Shown here: one piece after another, positions 1 through 11,999 of the stretch
Layout of the letters: each line of letters begins with the position of its first letter
Numbering within the stretch: position 1 is the stretch's first letter
Assembly (NCBI GenBank): GCA_037962975.1
Contig: CM075675.1
Location: forward strand, 8,132,001-8,196,000
Direction: 5' to 3'
DNA length: 64,000 nt
Origin: Clitoria ternatea
Lineage: Eukaryota > Streptophyta > Magnoliopsida > Fabales > Fabaceae
Translations under genes and position numbers: made by a program
Notes under the pieces: generated by a model
What the model was told of the DNA's origin: nothing
The model's database searches: none
Seen by the model: only the letters and a program-made list of their open reading frames with translations

Positions 1-2835
1 AGACCACCTTTGGTGTGTGTGCAATCAATTTGGGCCAAAGAGAACTTGATGTGTGTGAGCCCATCGGGCTTTTCAATGGCAAAGTCTCCAACATGGTAAT
101 GGGCCCATTCTCCAGACCCACGCAAATAACACTGGGAAAGTGAACGTTGGCCCTCAGATGTAGATGATTGAAATCTAACAGGCTTGATGTCCCAGCCGTG
201 TACTTGGTCCGTGTTGCACACGCGCCGCCCCAATCTCTTAGAGGTCTTACCCAATTGAAGCCTGAAGAATAGGCTATAGTTCCCTTTTGGAAACTCAAAC
301 TCCACCTCCCCAATCACTTCAACCCACCACATTTGTTGAAGATATGCAACACTCTTGAACCTACATCATCACAAAATACCAAGTCCTTTAATTATCCTCT
401 CTAGGATACTTTTTATTCTAATAATTAATTGCTTACTTTTTCATTTAATACAAGTCATTTTCACCTTAATTTTATAACATTTTAATGTGCAATTTTTTGC
501 ACTTTTGGTCCTTCGGATAAGAATGGCTGACTAGGACGATTTGGTTTTCTGAATATGGTGAAGCATATTGCCAACATGCTTTTTCTTAAACAAATACACA
601 ACAAAACAAACCACTTGTCAAGAACTTTCTATTTCCAGGGTCATTATCAAAACCAATATTTTCATCAATAACAAAGTTTGATTATTTACAATATTTATAA
701 AGGGGGTAGTTAACTTATAATAGGGTCAATTACTTTAAATAAAATATGGGTGTATTATGTTCGGTAATCCTTTCTTTGTCCCCTTAATCATGGTAAGTCC
801 ACTGATCTGTGCCCTAAAACCTAAACTTTTTTGCTATTATAGATAAGGTTGAAAAGAAGAATTTCTAATATGCATAAAGTGCAATGCACTCTTAATAAAA
901 TGAAAAAATAATAATAACAATAATTAAAAATATGACAAAGTGAAATACGCAAAGACAAATTGACATCTTAAGAAATGATACGTATAAAAGATAATTTGTG
1001 CATTGGTTTGATATAAAATCAATGAATGTTTTTTAAAAAATCGTTTTGAATTGAATTATCTGAGTGTATGTATAGTTCAATTTATTTCAAATAAATTGAT
1101 AATTATTTGTTTCAACATCCTCAAATATCTAAAATAACAATTATTTCTCAGATACGTGTGTTGTATTGCACGCTATACGTGTACACATTCGACGCGAAAA
1201 ACGAGTTTTATATCATCATGCCGGCTTTCGGGTTTGGACTCGAAAACGACTTTTACTTCATTTTATGAAGACAAAAATTATTTTATTATGTTTACCTCAT
1301 CAACCAATGTTGTTTGCAACAATAAAAAAAAATAAGAGAATGATATATATTTATATATGAATTTACTTGTAAAGTGAAAAAAGTGAGGGAGTAATTATTG
1401 TTTTTTTTCTGTTTTTACAAAATTGTAAAACTTGATATTATAACGTATGAATTTAAGGTCACTAATAATATTTTAAAGTTGGATTGATTAATAAATCACT
1501 TAGGGTGGTTAAAATAAAATCGAACTAATGTCTTACTAATTCACAATTCAATTAATTTAAGTAGATCAATTCATTCGAATTTAAAAACAATGGTAATTAT
1601 CTAAACCTACCACTACCCAGTTATTATTATTTAATTAATTATCTAAAATTAATTATATCAATAAAATATTTGATTTATTGAAAAAATAAAAATATTTAAT
1701 TTAAATTATTTCTCGTTTTCTTATCTTGTTTTCTCATTTTACACATATTTTTAAGGAGTTTTCGTTTTTTTCATATTTACATATTTTTTCCCAATTTCGG
1801 TGAACAGAAGAAAACGTGTTGTTCAGCCTTGACAAAAAAAGCAATTTATACGAAGTTACGAACGCTAATAGTAAGTAGCAAGTTAACAAGGTTCAACTTA
1901 AAAAAAAAAAGAAAAAAAAATTAGGAAAGCACATATTAACACATATTCTTCTTCTGGAGGCAATTTTATCAGAGATATAATTTTTTTTCTTTTTTGGGAC
2001 AAATGGAAGTTTTCTTCCTACCTTCAAAAGTTTAACTGCGCATGGTAAAGCTTAATTTCCATAACTTTAATTTCTTATATATATGTTTTTCAAAATTAAT
2101 ATTTTAACAGTCAGGATTATCCTCTGTGGAAAATTCTCAATGGAGAAAACTGAAATTGATATAAAAATAAAAATATCTGCTCCGCAAGTCTATATACTAT
2201 TTATTTTTTATAAAAAGAAAGAAGAAATTTTGAAATATCTGCACCTCTCTCACCTGGATTCCTCAGTTGGAATATAATTCCAATATCTTCTATCATCTAT
2301 TCCTGTTATCTTGAAGGACTTTGATGAAATGAACAAACAAACTTGTCCACTGCTTCTGTCTAGCCAAAATTCCTACAATTGATTTAACAATCACCACAAG
2401 AGGAGCAAACCAAACTTGTCAATGATCATAATTAAGAGAAATCAATGAAATTAAGATTGGTTCTAAAGGAAGATATATATGAGATAATTAACTTACTTTG
2501 GTACCAGCATCAAAGAAATTGGGTTGGCATAGTTTGGCATAAATCTCTTTCTTGGTCATAGAATAAGAAAGATTTGGTTGGCCAAGTACTTTTTTGACAA
2601 GAGACTTGTAACATGGTGGCAACTTTGATTCCCACACAAAGTCAGCAGAGGAAGCTCTGTGAAAGGCTTTGTTAACTCTAGCCAATGTGCAAATCTCTTG
2701 TGGATCGAACCTCATGAGCAATGAGGATATGCAATTCTCAGGGATATCCTCAAGACCAGTCTCTAATGACACATGAGAAAAAGAGTAATTTCTATCATCA
2801 TTTTCTAATGAAGATGTGGAAATACCAGCCCCCAT
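1..2835 (-). CDS. PP2-A13: F-box protein PP2-A13-like (phloem protein 2 family), three exons, 3' end off the window
   Basis: Exons by eye on the minus strand: exon 1 2835-2497 (113 codons, ends before GTAAGT), exon 2 2372-2254 (acceptor TTGTAG, donor GTGAGA), exon 3 from 360 to the left edge (acceptor GATGTAG). Reading phase is kept at both junctions, giving about 272 residues; the Arabidopsis homologue is roughly 290, so only the tail is missing. Exon 1 starts MGAGISTSS and holds the F-box (LEDIPENCISSLLMRFDP, then the ASSADFVWESKLP block). Exons 2-3 hold the PP2 lectin-like domain (ITGIDDRRYW, LQQMWWVEV, SLFFRLQLGKTSKRLGRR, HGWDIKP, EWAHYHVGDF). Family knowledge: the F-box recruits SKP1 in an SCF ubiquitin ligase and the PP2 domain is thought to bind glycans or target proteins. 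The methionine at 2835 is chosen because it matches the conserved family start; an upstream in-frame Met at 3051 would add a Pro/Asn/Ser-rich stretch that looks like 5' UTR. Intron 2 is long (about 1.9 kb, AT-rich). No internal stop is seen, so it is probably functional. Confidence 0.92.
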
Positions 2836-4290
2836 AAATGAAAAAGAAAACAAAATTGTGATCACAAAATTGGTGTTTGTGTTGGGTTTGGAGAGATTAG
2901 AGACTCTGATGAAAAGGGGTTGTTGGTTTAGTGGTAAAGGAGGAGGTGAAAGAACAAAAGTGAGAGTATTGAAGGGGAAATTGAGGGAAATGGTTTTTGT
3001 GTTTCCATTATTGTCTTGGGGTGTTTGGATTAAGGGGGGGATGTGGCACAAGCACCAATTCGGTTTTTGGCTTTTTAAGAATGAAACATGTGGTGGGGAG
3101 CTTGTGGAAAAGGTATAAAGTGAAACTTTATTTTAGTCTATTTTGTTGTTCTAGTTTTCTAACATTGAAAAAGAAGTTATAATTAAAAGTGGACGTGTAC
3201 ATGAGTATGCACGAATATAATACGTGGACTTTGTGGTCGAATTGCTTATCTGTGTCTTCATGATTATGTGGAGATTGTGGCCTATTGTCCTTCTTTCTGC
3301 CTGTTGTGCATATTTTAAATTATGTTATTTAATTTTGGCCATTTTGATTTGTGGATAGGCATTAGAATATGGTATTGTGGCATTGAGAGGGATAGTAATA
3401 TATGGATATGTCTCTATAAATTTCGTCTGTTTTTAATAAAATTGAGTCTTGCATATTAAACAAAATAAGAGGAAAAAAATCAATAGAGGTAAACATGATT
3501 GATAGATAATTAGAGTTAGAAATTGTAAAATGTGTCAAGTATATTAGATTAGCTTGAAATCCTAGGCAGATGTCTATCAAGACTTAACCTGTCATTTCGT
3601 TAGGGTTAGAGATGAGTCGGGACAATTTTTTTTTTATTTTTGACAAGTTAGGCAAACCATCTACCAGCCCGTTATATATTACGTTTTTCGTTTTAAAGCA
3701 TATTTTAATATTTTGATTTTGGTAGGCCAACCTAGTAGCCTATGAAGGAGCAAGGCGGACCACATTTCTCTACCTTATATTTTAATGATGCGACTCGTTT
3801 TGGCATTCCTAACTAAGTTCTTTAAATATATTATCAAATGTTTGAATCTTACTGTACATAAAAAATAAAAAAATGTTAAAAAAGGCAACTTATTATGATG
3901 ATTTAACTATTCAAGCTTATTAATTTTTGGTTATTAGTTGAAAGATTCTATTTATTATCAAATGCTTGACTCTTAATGTATATATAACAAAAAAGTGTTA
4001 AAAAGACAAGAAAAAAATGTTTTAAGGACCATGTTTGATATATTTTATTTAAAATATAAAATAACTGTATGACTATATATTGATAGGTGTTGATTTTGTG
4101 CTAGTCAAAAAAACAATTTGAATCTTATAAAATAGTTGGTAAGCGGACTAACCTATCGTGGTAGTTTAAGAAAGGGAGTAAATATGTTGAATTTTATTAG
4201 ATAATACAATAAATATTGTAAGTTAACTCCTAACCTCTATTTATAGTGAAAATCTTTCTTAACCAAGCGGGGTATGTGAGATGCTTTGAC
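2836..4290. other. 5' flank of the host gene and AT-rich intergenic DNA
   Basis: The first few hundred bases should contain the 5' UTR and promoter of the minus-strand F-box gene. Beyond about 3.3 kb the sequence is AT-rich with many short poly-A/T runs and no coding pattern I recognise. Short open frames here are not supported by homology or codon bias. Confidence 0.6.
3190..3226 (-). promoter_or_regulatory. two ACGTG cores upstream of the PP2-A13-like gene
   Basis: ACGTG occurs at 3193-3197 and 3222-3226, about 360-390 bp upstream of the chosen start codon. Such cores are the heart of plant ABRE/G-box elements bound by bZIP or bHLH factors. Two within 34 bp may be regulatory, but a 5-bp motif recurs by chance, so this is weak. 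Confidence 0.22.
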
Positions 4291-5914
4291 CAACGTTATT
4301 AAAACTGGACCGGTGATCAAATCGGTCAAGATATTGGGTCAATGGGTCAATGGTTGAACCGGTTGAATCACTGATTGAACCAGTTAATTCAGTCTATTTT
4401 AAAAATAAATAATAAAAATATAGTATAAATAATTCAAGTATTTCATGCTTCAAAATTCCAAAATCAAACACAATAATAAATACCTAATAAAGAAAATAAA
4501 ACATTGCTACTTTGAAAGAGGAAATTTATAAACAAATACTACCCAAGCCAATTCCCATTGATAAAATAATAATATTAGCTTAACATAAATAAAAAATTAA
4601 ATAATATAGTATTTGGATTTATTATTAAATATATAAAATATTACAATGTTACACCCTAATCTAAATATCCATTTGTTATAGAAAAAAATAATCAAAATCT
4701 CCATTACTTGTACCCATGCAGTCCCTACTTTAGCTTTCAATTTTGTTTTGAAAAATAAAAAAAAAATTAGTAAGAAAAAGAAGCAAAGCGTACTCTGTAC
4801 ATATGGAGCCCGACCTGACGTGGTCTGGTTTATAATTGTATGGCTTGAGCTTGGCCTGTTACGACCAAAATTATAGGTCCGGCCTGAACTGTTTAAATGT
4901 CTACCTAGGCCTAATAGCCTATATAAAGGCCTAATTTTATAAAGGCCAATAAATAAGCTGACAAACTTGATTGAAATGGAATTAGACTTATCCTTGATAA
5001 ACTTATTTTAAATAGCCCGACAGGCCTATATGTTCTAAATAGGCCAATAGGCCCTTTTTTAAATAGTTTTCTTTTACTATTACAATAATTTAAAATTAAT
5101 AAAATAAAATATTAAAATTATAAAATATAAATATATTTTAATTTATTACATAATATATTTTAATATAATATGATTTATAAGTCTAATTTTATTTTATAAA
5201 ACTAATATATATAAACTAAGTATATAAATTTTATATAAGGATGTATAAATAGGCCAGCCTGACAGGCCTAAAAGGCTTTTTTAAAAGTCTAAGTCTAACT
5301 TTTTAAATTAAAAAAGCTTTTTAAAAAGTTTGAACCCAGCCTTTTTATTAAATAGGCCAAGCCAAACCAAGCTTAAATAGGCCAGGCCATAGGTCTTTGT
5401 CGGTCGGCCCGATCTATTCCTATCCCTATTTGTACAGTGCATTTTCTTATTCCAAAATATGATAAGCTTTGTATAGTGTCTTCTTTTCACATGCTTTATC
5501 TGTTTCTTCTTCCAAGAAAAGATTTTTTGCCCCCTACTCTCTTTCTCTCCCGTGGTCTGTTAGTTTTCCTTAGTTCAAGCTTTAATCCTCGGAAAGTCAG
5601 ATCACCACATTCGTTGTTGACATTTGTTTGGGGTGGCACATGGTGGGATGTGACTTTGTTGTTGGCATATGCTTGTGTTGATGTAGTGGGACTCAACGAC
5701 CCCTGTACTTTCTAGAAACAACGTGTGTTCATTCAAATCAGGGAAAAAACTTAAGGCCAGTGTTTTAATGGCTTGTTGAGTTACCGATTTTCTCAAAACC
5801 CGGTTGGTTCAACCCAATTTTAATCGTCTAATCCAAAAGGCTGCTTAACCAAATCATTGGTTACTGATTCAACTAGTCAGACCGGTCGATCAGTTTGAGT
5901 TTTACAATACTATA
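4291..5914. mobile_element. decayed non-autonomous hAT-type element (ACCGG family), copy 1
   Basis: The left end (CAACGTTATTAAAACTGG, then ACCGGTGATCAAATCGGTC) matches the start of the cleaner copy at 22227. The right end (about 5780-5910) aligns with that copy's right arm: a GAGTTACCGATTTTCTCAAAAC block followed by AACCCGGTTGGTTCAACCC. The flanks GCTTTGAC (4283-4290) and GTTTTGAT (about 5915-5922) could be an 8-bp target duplication with two C/T differences. Another hAT element (4802-5428) is inserted inside. Terminal bases are eroded, so the ends are approximate. Confidence 0.6.
4802..5428. mobile_element. non-autonomous hAT-type element with AGGCC-rich subterminal repeats, nested in copy 1
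   Basis: About 627 bp flanked by TCTGTACA (4794-4801) and TTTGTACA (5429-5436), an 8-bp near-perfect duplication typical of hAT. The right end reads GATCTATTCCTATCCCTA, a hAT-like terminus. Both arms carry many copies of AGGCC/GGCCT words (for example 4905-4950, 5023-5055, 5251-5275, 5356-5400), as in hAT subterminal regions. The left terminus seems to have lost some TIR bases. No transposase is present. Confidence 0.6.
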
Positions 5915-6515
5915 GTTTTGATCTTTACTCTTGTGTATAAAATTACTCTAAAGCATACAACTAGGGTTTCAGAACTCCTCTAGATTTAGCTGAAGCCGAT
6001 GAAACTTGGCTTCAATGCAACATGGGCATCAAGTGACGTTTGTAGGTTACAGGGTGCCAGATTCAAAGCAACCTGCTAAAATGACCATTTTACCCTTAAT
6101 TAGATATTCGCTGAAGTGTAGCTCAATGTACAACTTGTTGACTTTTGTCAGGAAACTTATCCTTTTAAACTCCAAAAACTAAGAAAAATAAAAGTTAGTT
6201 AAAAATTTTATATTATTCTCAATATTTTTGAATATGCTAGTATTTTAACGTAAAATATAAGCTTAGATGGTAATTTTGAGGTAGTTTTAGACAATGAAAA
6301 CATGATAATGAAAGACTAACATATACACAATAAAAGAAAAAAATCATATATTTAACATAAGGTTAAACATGTCTGATATAACATATCATATATATACATA
6401 TACGTTACTTTATACATATTATATATAATATGTATACTAATTAAAAATCTAATTAATTTTTATTTATTTATTAAACATAATGATTTAGGTCTCATACGTA
6501 CTCAAACTAAACATT
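5915..6515. other. AT-rich intergenic stretch
   Basis: No coding signal or repeat structure recognised. The last 15-20 bases run into a TTTTGGCACCCACTGTAGGG motif, which resembles the segment just after the 5' LTR of Tat-type gypsy elements, so part of this stretch may be eroded LTR. Confidence 0.4.
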
Positions 6516-7850
6516 TTGGCACCCACTGTAGGGCCTAATAAAATGGCTCCTACATCACATAGAGAAGGACTAGCTCCAAGGAAGAAGAAGATGGTGACCA
6601 CGCGTAACAATCCTAGCCGTAGAGATGAAAGAGATCCTCAAGGAAACCAAGAAGGGCACCAGGATAGGGACAACCAATTGAAGGAGGTTTTAGCCTTGAT
6701 CAAAACACTACAGCACACAGTGGAGGAATTGAGAAAAGAAAATGAAGACTTGAGAAACCATCAATCAGAGGAGAGAGAAGCCTCTAGTGATCAAAATACG
6801 CAAGCCACAAAGCTAAAGGAAGACAGACCAAAACCCCTAGTTCTCTACTTGACATATCCATTCATGAAGGACATAATGATAGTCCCCACGATGAAAAAGT
6901 ATGACAGGAGAGGTGATCCATAAGAATACCTCACTATCTTCACAACCAACATACTCATCTCAGGGGCATCTAACGTCTTACTATATAGAACCTTCCTTAC
7001 AACCCTCATCAAATCCACTCTGCTCTAGTTCTTACATATTCCTCCAAAGAGTGTATCATGTTTTGCGGAACTTATAGATAAATTCCTTACCCAGTTTGCC
7101 TCTAATCGAGCAGTCCAACAAACCTCACATAGTTTGGTCAATTTGAAGCAGGGTAAGAGAGAGACACTCAAATAGTTTATAACCTATTTTAATGAACAAG
7201 CCATACAAATTTGAGACCTAAGTTCGTAAGTAGCCCTTCACGCAATCTAGACGGGATTATGCCCAAGTAAATTTTCTGACTTCTTAGCTAAAAAAACCTA
7301 TTAAAATAGATGATTTTAAGTAGAGAGCAACATGTTACATGAACATGGTTGAGCGAGAAGTCGATCGGGTAGGAAACTCCAAGCAATGAGTCACAAGAAC
7401 GGAGCTACGAAGGAAGAGCCCCCGACCAAACAAAGAACTGAGACATGTGGCCTGCCCCAACCTAAAATATAACATATTTACCCTTTTGAATAGCATATAA
7501 GACAGGATTCTACATGAAGTTTACAATACCAGGCTACTAAAACTCCCCCTATTTGGGGAGTAGGTGAAAGGCTCTGATAGGACCAAGTTTAGCGAGTTTC
7601 ACAAGACTTTTGGCCATAACACAAAGGATTGTTGGTCATTCAAGAATCAAGTCAAGCACCTTATCCAACAAGGATACTTGGAGAGGTTCGTCAACCATGG
7701 GAGAAAGGCCCTGTGAGAAACTAGGTGAAAATGAGAAATGGAGCCCCCAAGGCAGGTAGAACTATAACCATGCGAACGCCCCACATAAGAACACGAAAGC
7801 TCCTGATCCCACAGACCAAAGGACATGAGAAGCGATAGAAAAAGAATAAT
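6516..7850 (+). pseudogene. ruined Ty3/gypsy (Tat-type) gag relic
   Basis: The first 135 codons are open: a basic N-terminus, then a coiled-coil stretch (LKEVLALIKTLQHTVEELRK). After a stop at 6921-6923 the same frame continues the Retrotrans_gag domain (EYLTIFTTNILISGASNVLL, then FASNRAVQQTSHSLVNLKQG) with several in-frame stops, many being TAG or TGA where the family has Gln or Trp/Arg. Around 7607-7710 a zinc-knuckle-like tail remains (FGHNTKDCWSFKNQVKHLIQ). The element is cut off before protease, next to the CACTA end. It is related to, but clearly older than, elements E and G. Confidence 0.75.
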
Positions 7851-7883
7851 TCATACCATTTCTAGTGGTTTTTCGGGAACAAA

Positions 7884-8010
7884 TACTACGACAAAATTAA
7901 ATTTTCTTAGCAGTTGTTTTGGGCCTTTCTTAGAAGTTTTAAACCGCTAAGTTATCCACTGTAAATAAAGGCTTTCTTAGCGGTTGAAGTCCTTTTCAAA
8001 CCACTAAGTT
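7884..8010 (+). mobile_element. CACTA (EnSpm)-like terminal fragment
   Basis: TACTACGACAAAATTAAATT followed by inverted and direct copies of CTTAGCGGTT/AACCGCTAAG (7906, 7935-7965, 7975-8010) resembles a CACTA terminus with its subterminal repeats, the first base changed from C to T. No transposase or opposite end was found. It abuts the hAT transposase relic, so it may be a truncated piece. Confidence 0.35.
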
Positions 8011-8012
8011 AT

Positions 8013-9130
8013 AAAACATTGCCTGATGAGGATAAGTGGGATATGGCAAGTGAAATTTACAAGAAGTTAGAATTATTCTATGAGGTTACATTGTTGTTTT
8101 CTGATACCATGTATCCAACTCTCAATCTTTATTTTCTAAACATATGTCAAATTAAATTGGCTTTGATGGAGTGGCTTGGTTCTTCTTCTCATGTTTTTCA
8201 TGAAATGGCATCATCAATGGTTCTTAAATTTGACAAGTATTGGGCTACAATTAATGGGGTGATGGCGGTAGGCGCTGTGCTAGATCCAAGGTTCAAGCTT
8301 GATTTTTTACGTTACATATTCCCTAAAATTTATGGAGATGAAGCTGAAAATAAAATTCAAAGGTTAAGGGGCATTTTGGAAGATTTAATGAAATAGTATT
8401 CAAAGGAAAAAGAAAAGGAAGTTATTGGTTCTTCAGATGCAAACAGAATGACTATAGCTTCACTAATTAAGTTTGTAGATGCTTTATTGTCTGGTTATGA
8501 GAGAACTAAGGTGTTGCAACAATCTTCTATAAGAAACCTTAAGATTGAATTAGATTTTTATTTAAGGGAAGCAACCTTGCTTGATTCAGAGAAGTTTAAT
8601 ATATTAACTTGGTGGTTAAGTAATTCGTCAAAATATATACCCCACCTTAGAATTAATTGCAAGAGACTTCTATGCAATTCCAGTCTCCATTGTTGCTTCA
8701 GAGTCCTTATTTAGTACTGGTGGTCGAGTTATTACTCCTCATCGTAATAGATTACACCCAAATACATTAGAAGCAGCGATGTGTGTTCAAGATTGGATTT
8801 GGGTTAATGTCAAAGGTAATAAAGTTTATTTATTTTACTTAAATAGATTTGTTTAATATTATCCATTTAAAATTTTATTCTTTTGTAGGTTTTCATTCAA
8901 CATCAAAAGTGAAGAATAAGGATATTGAATTTTTAAATACGATGTTGGATGATCTTGATGATGTATTTATAAATAAATCTTTTCTATGTTCACTTTCATA
9001 TGTTTTAAGAAAGTTTTTTTGGTTAAGTTTCTTATTGTTCTTACTTTTATTTTGTAGGAACCAAATAATCAATTAGAGGTGGTTGATGACCTTGATGAAA
9101 TTGTGAAATTGTTGATGGGCTTATCAAAGA
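8013..9130 (+). pseudogene. hAT transposase relic (RICESLEEPER-type C-terminal half)
   Basis: The reading starts inside the family's conserved region: LFYEVTLLFSDTMYPTLNLY, then the RNase H-fold/DUF4413-type block (VLKFDKYWATINGVMAVGAV, LDPRFKLDFLRYIFPKIYG). A stop sits at 8394-8396. The frame resumes to 8640, where a 1-base frameshift displaces the hAT dimerisation domain (ELIARDFYAIPVSIVASESL, FSTGGRVITPHRNRLHP, ending near 8800). A possible intron (GTAATAAAG to TTTTGTAG at 8888) precedes an acidic tail (about 8889-8960), and another TTTTGTAG at 9057 a second one. The N-terminal BED zinc finger is absent. Stop, frameshift and truncation make it non-functional. Confidence 0.85.
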
Positions 9131-9289
9131 AGAATGTAGTTATGTTATTTTTAATTTATGGATGGTGTGTTAAACATTAACATTAGGATTGTATTAGGGA
9201 TTATCATATTTTGTATCAGATTTAGTTTAATTTATGGATTCTTGTGTTATTTTTACTATAATTTAAGGTTGTTGTAATAGTTTATTGTT

Positions 9290-9472
9290 GTTTGAAATGT
9301 ACTCGTGGATATCTATAGGTACCCACAAATTTTCAAAACCTGTAAAAAAACCTGTTATGTAGGGTACCCGTGCGGGTAACAGGCGGGTGCGGGTACGAGT
9401 TTCCATTGCGGGTACGGGTACAAGTAGTATGATATCCGTACTCGCCCTGCCGTTTACATTCCTACTCGTGAG
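9290..9472 (+). repeat. 3' subterminal/terminal region of the hAT element
   Basis: Dense GGGTACCCG, GCGGGTGCGGGTACG and GGGTACGGGTAC words followed by GTTTACATTCCTAC look like the subterminal repeats and eroded 3' inverted repeat of a hAT element. The position just downstream of the transposase relic supports this. The GC-rich stretch stands out from the AT-rich surroundings. Confidence 0.5.
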
Positions 9473-9479
9473 TCTAATT

Positions 9480-11062
9480 AAACCTTGAATGAAAGTTGGT
9501 GTTGCATCATATGGTTGATGGTGTGAAACCATGATATGTGGGTTGATATGTGTGGCCTAAGTGGCATGTAATATTCAAAAATGCATTTTTATATGATATT
9601 ATGAATAATTGAAACGATTGAGGATGAATTGATACATATATATATATGTACATTGTTATTGGTAGCCTGAGTGACTTGAAATGGTTGAAAAATATAATTG
9701 ATATGATTAATAATTTAGAAAAGTGTGTAATGTTGAATATCCTGAGTGGAAAATGCCTTAATGCATTAAATTGTGTAATCATATGGAGTGGATATAAGTA
9801 ATTGAATTATAAGAACTTAGAAAGTGATGATGAAATGTGGAGTGGATATAAATAGATATGAGTATGTTGCATTAAGGCTAATGTTATGCCTATTTCAGTT
9901 GTGAATTTCTATATTAATTAGTATGTTTGGCACTCACCCTTTCTGTGGTTGTTTCTTTTTAGTAACCAATGACGGGAATATCAAGGATACTACAAAGGCA
10001 AGCACCAAATGAGCTAGGATTGTCAAGGAACGAAGGATTAATCCATATTGCTTGTGATGATGTTGATTTATAAGAATATTGTTTAAGTATCTATGTTTTA
10101 GTACTTTATGTTGTGTTTGTAATAATAGATGATAATTGATATAGGCATATGTTGCCTTATGTGTGTATATGTTGTTTTGGGTGGCACAGAGCCATTGTAT
10201 TTCTAAATTGTATGATCATAGACAGGGGTTGCTATGGGTATGTATGTTTTGCTAATAGATGGCACTGAGCCAATGTATTGTTAAGTTGTGTAATCATGGG
10301 CAGGTGATTGTGGTGATGTAGTATATGTGTGTGTATTTTGTGTGTGGATGGCATTGAGCCAAGTGATTATAAATGTTGATAATGATTAGGATGAAAGATT
10401 GATAGTATGTCGAGTGAAGTGATTATAACTCATGCAGTGCCCATAGGCGTGGTAAGACTTAGTTGAGAAATTGTTGCATATATATATAGAGAAAGATTTT
10501 GTTTTAAGAAGAGAAACCACTAATTAAGCTAACTAGAGGGGTGATTTTGAGTTCCAATGGGATTTGAAGTCCCTGAAAGGTGCTAATAGATTTATAGGCA
10601 TATTTGTAACTTAGGTATGAAGTGAAATTGCCATTTGGATGAGATTTGATAGAGTTTTATTAATGAAATTGAAAGAAAGTGTCTTAAATGTATTTTTCTG
10701 CATAACTCTGTAATCCAAAGGAATTTTTTTAGCATGGATTGTAGCAACAGGTTTGAAGCGAGTCATAGATTGTGCCCATAAAGTTTCGTAGCATTCGGAG
10801 ATCAAGCATTACGTAATTGATTACCAGAGAGCAAAGCCTAAAATCCTGCATAAGTTGCTTGTAAATAATCAATTAAATTGATTATAGACCTTCTACAATC
10901 AATTACCAAAGTGAAAAAAATAGGTTTTGAGTCGTTTTAAGTTACATACCACTTAGGTTCTTAGGGTTTTTTTGTCAGGGACAATTCTAATTGCAAAAAA
11001 AGTTTTCTCTAATTTTTATTAGACCCAAGGGTAAATTATAGGAATTTAGGCAGGGATGTCAC
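9480..11062 (+). repeat. degenerate gypsy LTR remnant, plus orientation
   Basis: It ends GGGATGTCACA (about 11052-11062), the same terminus seen, reverse complemented, at the left edge of element F (TGTGACATCCC at 39705). Inside are three copies of GGCAC(A/T)GAGCC or GGCATTGAGCC (10183, 10261, 10350; spacing 78-89 bp), comparable to the complement of GGCTCAGTGC in the F LTR near 40675. The start is not defined. No coding content. Confidence 0.45.
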
Positions 11063-11799
11063 AAAAAAAAGTGAAAAGATAATACAGAACATGCCAATCT
11101 AATCCTTGCAAATAAAAATTTGAAAAGAGATTAGAGCTAAGCTCTTTTACCAATACTGAAAAATCTTCTTTATTTATCAAAGTTAATGAACTTGTTCCAG
11201 AGGTCCATTAGAAGTTTACAATCTTGGAGGACATGTATTATGGATTCAAGATACATGTTGCACCTAGGGATCATCATCGATCATATACCTAGCTTTTTTC
11301 CTTATTGGCACATAGGGATAGGTCATTATTCTAGGGAGTTTAGGCCACCTCTAAATAAATAAGAAGCTAGGATTTGTAGGGACATTAATGTCAGTAGATG
11401 ATGAAGTTTCTCTAATCCGTTTAGAATTTTAAGACCTTTCTAGTACTAAATTCATAATAACCATAAAACACAGAGTAAGATTAAATAGAAAATGAACCTA
11501 ACTTAGAAATTAGGGAACATGAAATCTGACTTGTAAAACACAAAAAGGAAGAAGACAAGATGAGATATAAACAATATAAACTAGAGAGTCATGATAAGCC
11601 TTGAGGATTGCCACAAGAATTGAGCAATTCTTGATAAAATCGATTCTGTCCAAATAAGAATCCCACTAGAGAAAATTCTCACACTGTTTGAATAATTGTA
11701 TTCTATATTAATTCTAAATTCCTAAATGCTTAATACAAATTTAGTTTATGGGTTTGCCTAATTTTGAAGTAAGTAAAAATGAAATCCATATACCACAAG
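11063..11799. other. AT-rich stretch without recognisable content
   Basis: No gene, LTR end or repeat unit that I can support. Stop codons are dense in all frames. Confidence 0.5.
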
Positions 11800-11890
11800 T
11801 AAGGTATATTTGCTTTATTGGTTAAGTGTAGGCATTCTAAGCTTATGGTTTTGGGTTCAATTCCTAGCCCTAAGCAATTTAATAATTTTT
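11800..11890 (+). repeat. tRNA-like / SINE-like head
   Basis: TTTATTGGTTAAGTG (about 11815-11829) resembles a pol III A box, and GGTTTTGGGTTCAATTCC (about 11845-11862) contains a B-box-like GGTTCAATTCC at tRNA-like spacing. Such pairs mark tRNA-derived SINE heads. I cannot fold it into a good cloverleaf, and neither a target duplication nor a clear tail is evident. Confidence 0.35.
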
Positions 11891-11999
11891 ACATGTGTTT
11901 TTTTACGAGAAAAACCAAAACACTCTTAAGAACTTAAATAAACAGAAAATGAACCAAGTCTTCTAATTTTCTAACTCTCCAAGCAGGCTATGAATGTAA

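Noticed and set aside
5437..5796. Frames on both strands between the hAT arms
   Set aside because: Lie inside element copy 1 sequence with no recognisable protein.
9263..9782. Minus-strand frames of about 90 codons
   Set aside because: The first reads the GGGTACCCG subterminal repeats of the hAT element, the second is AT-rich noise.
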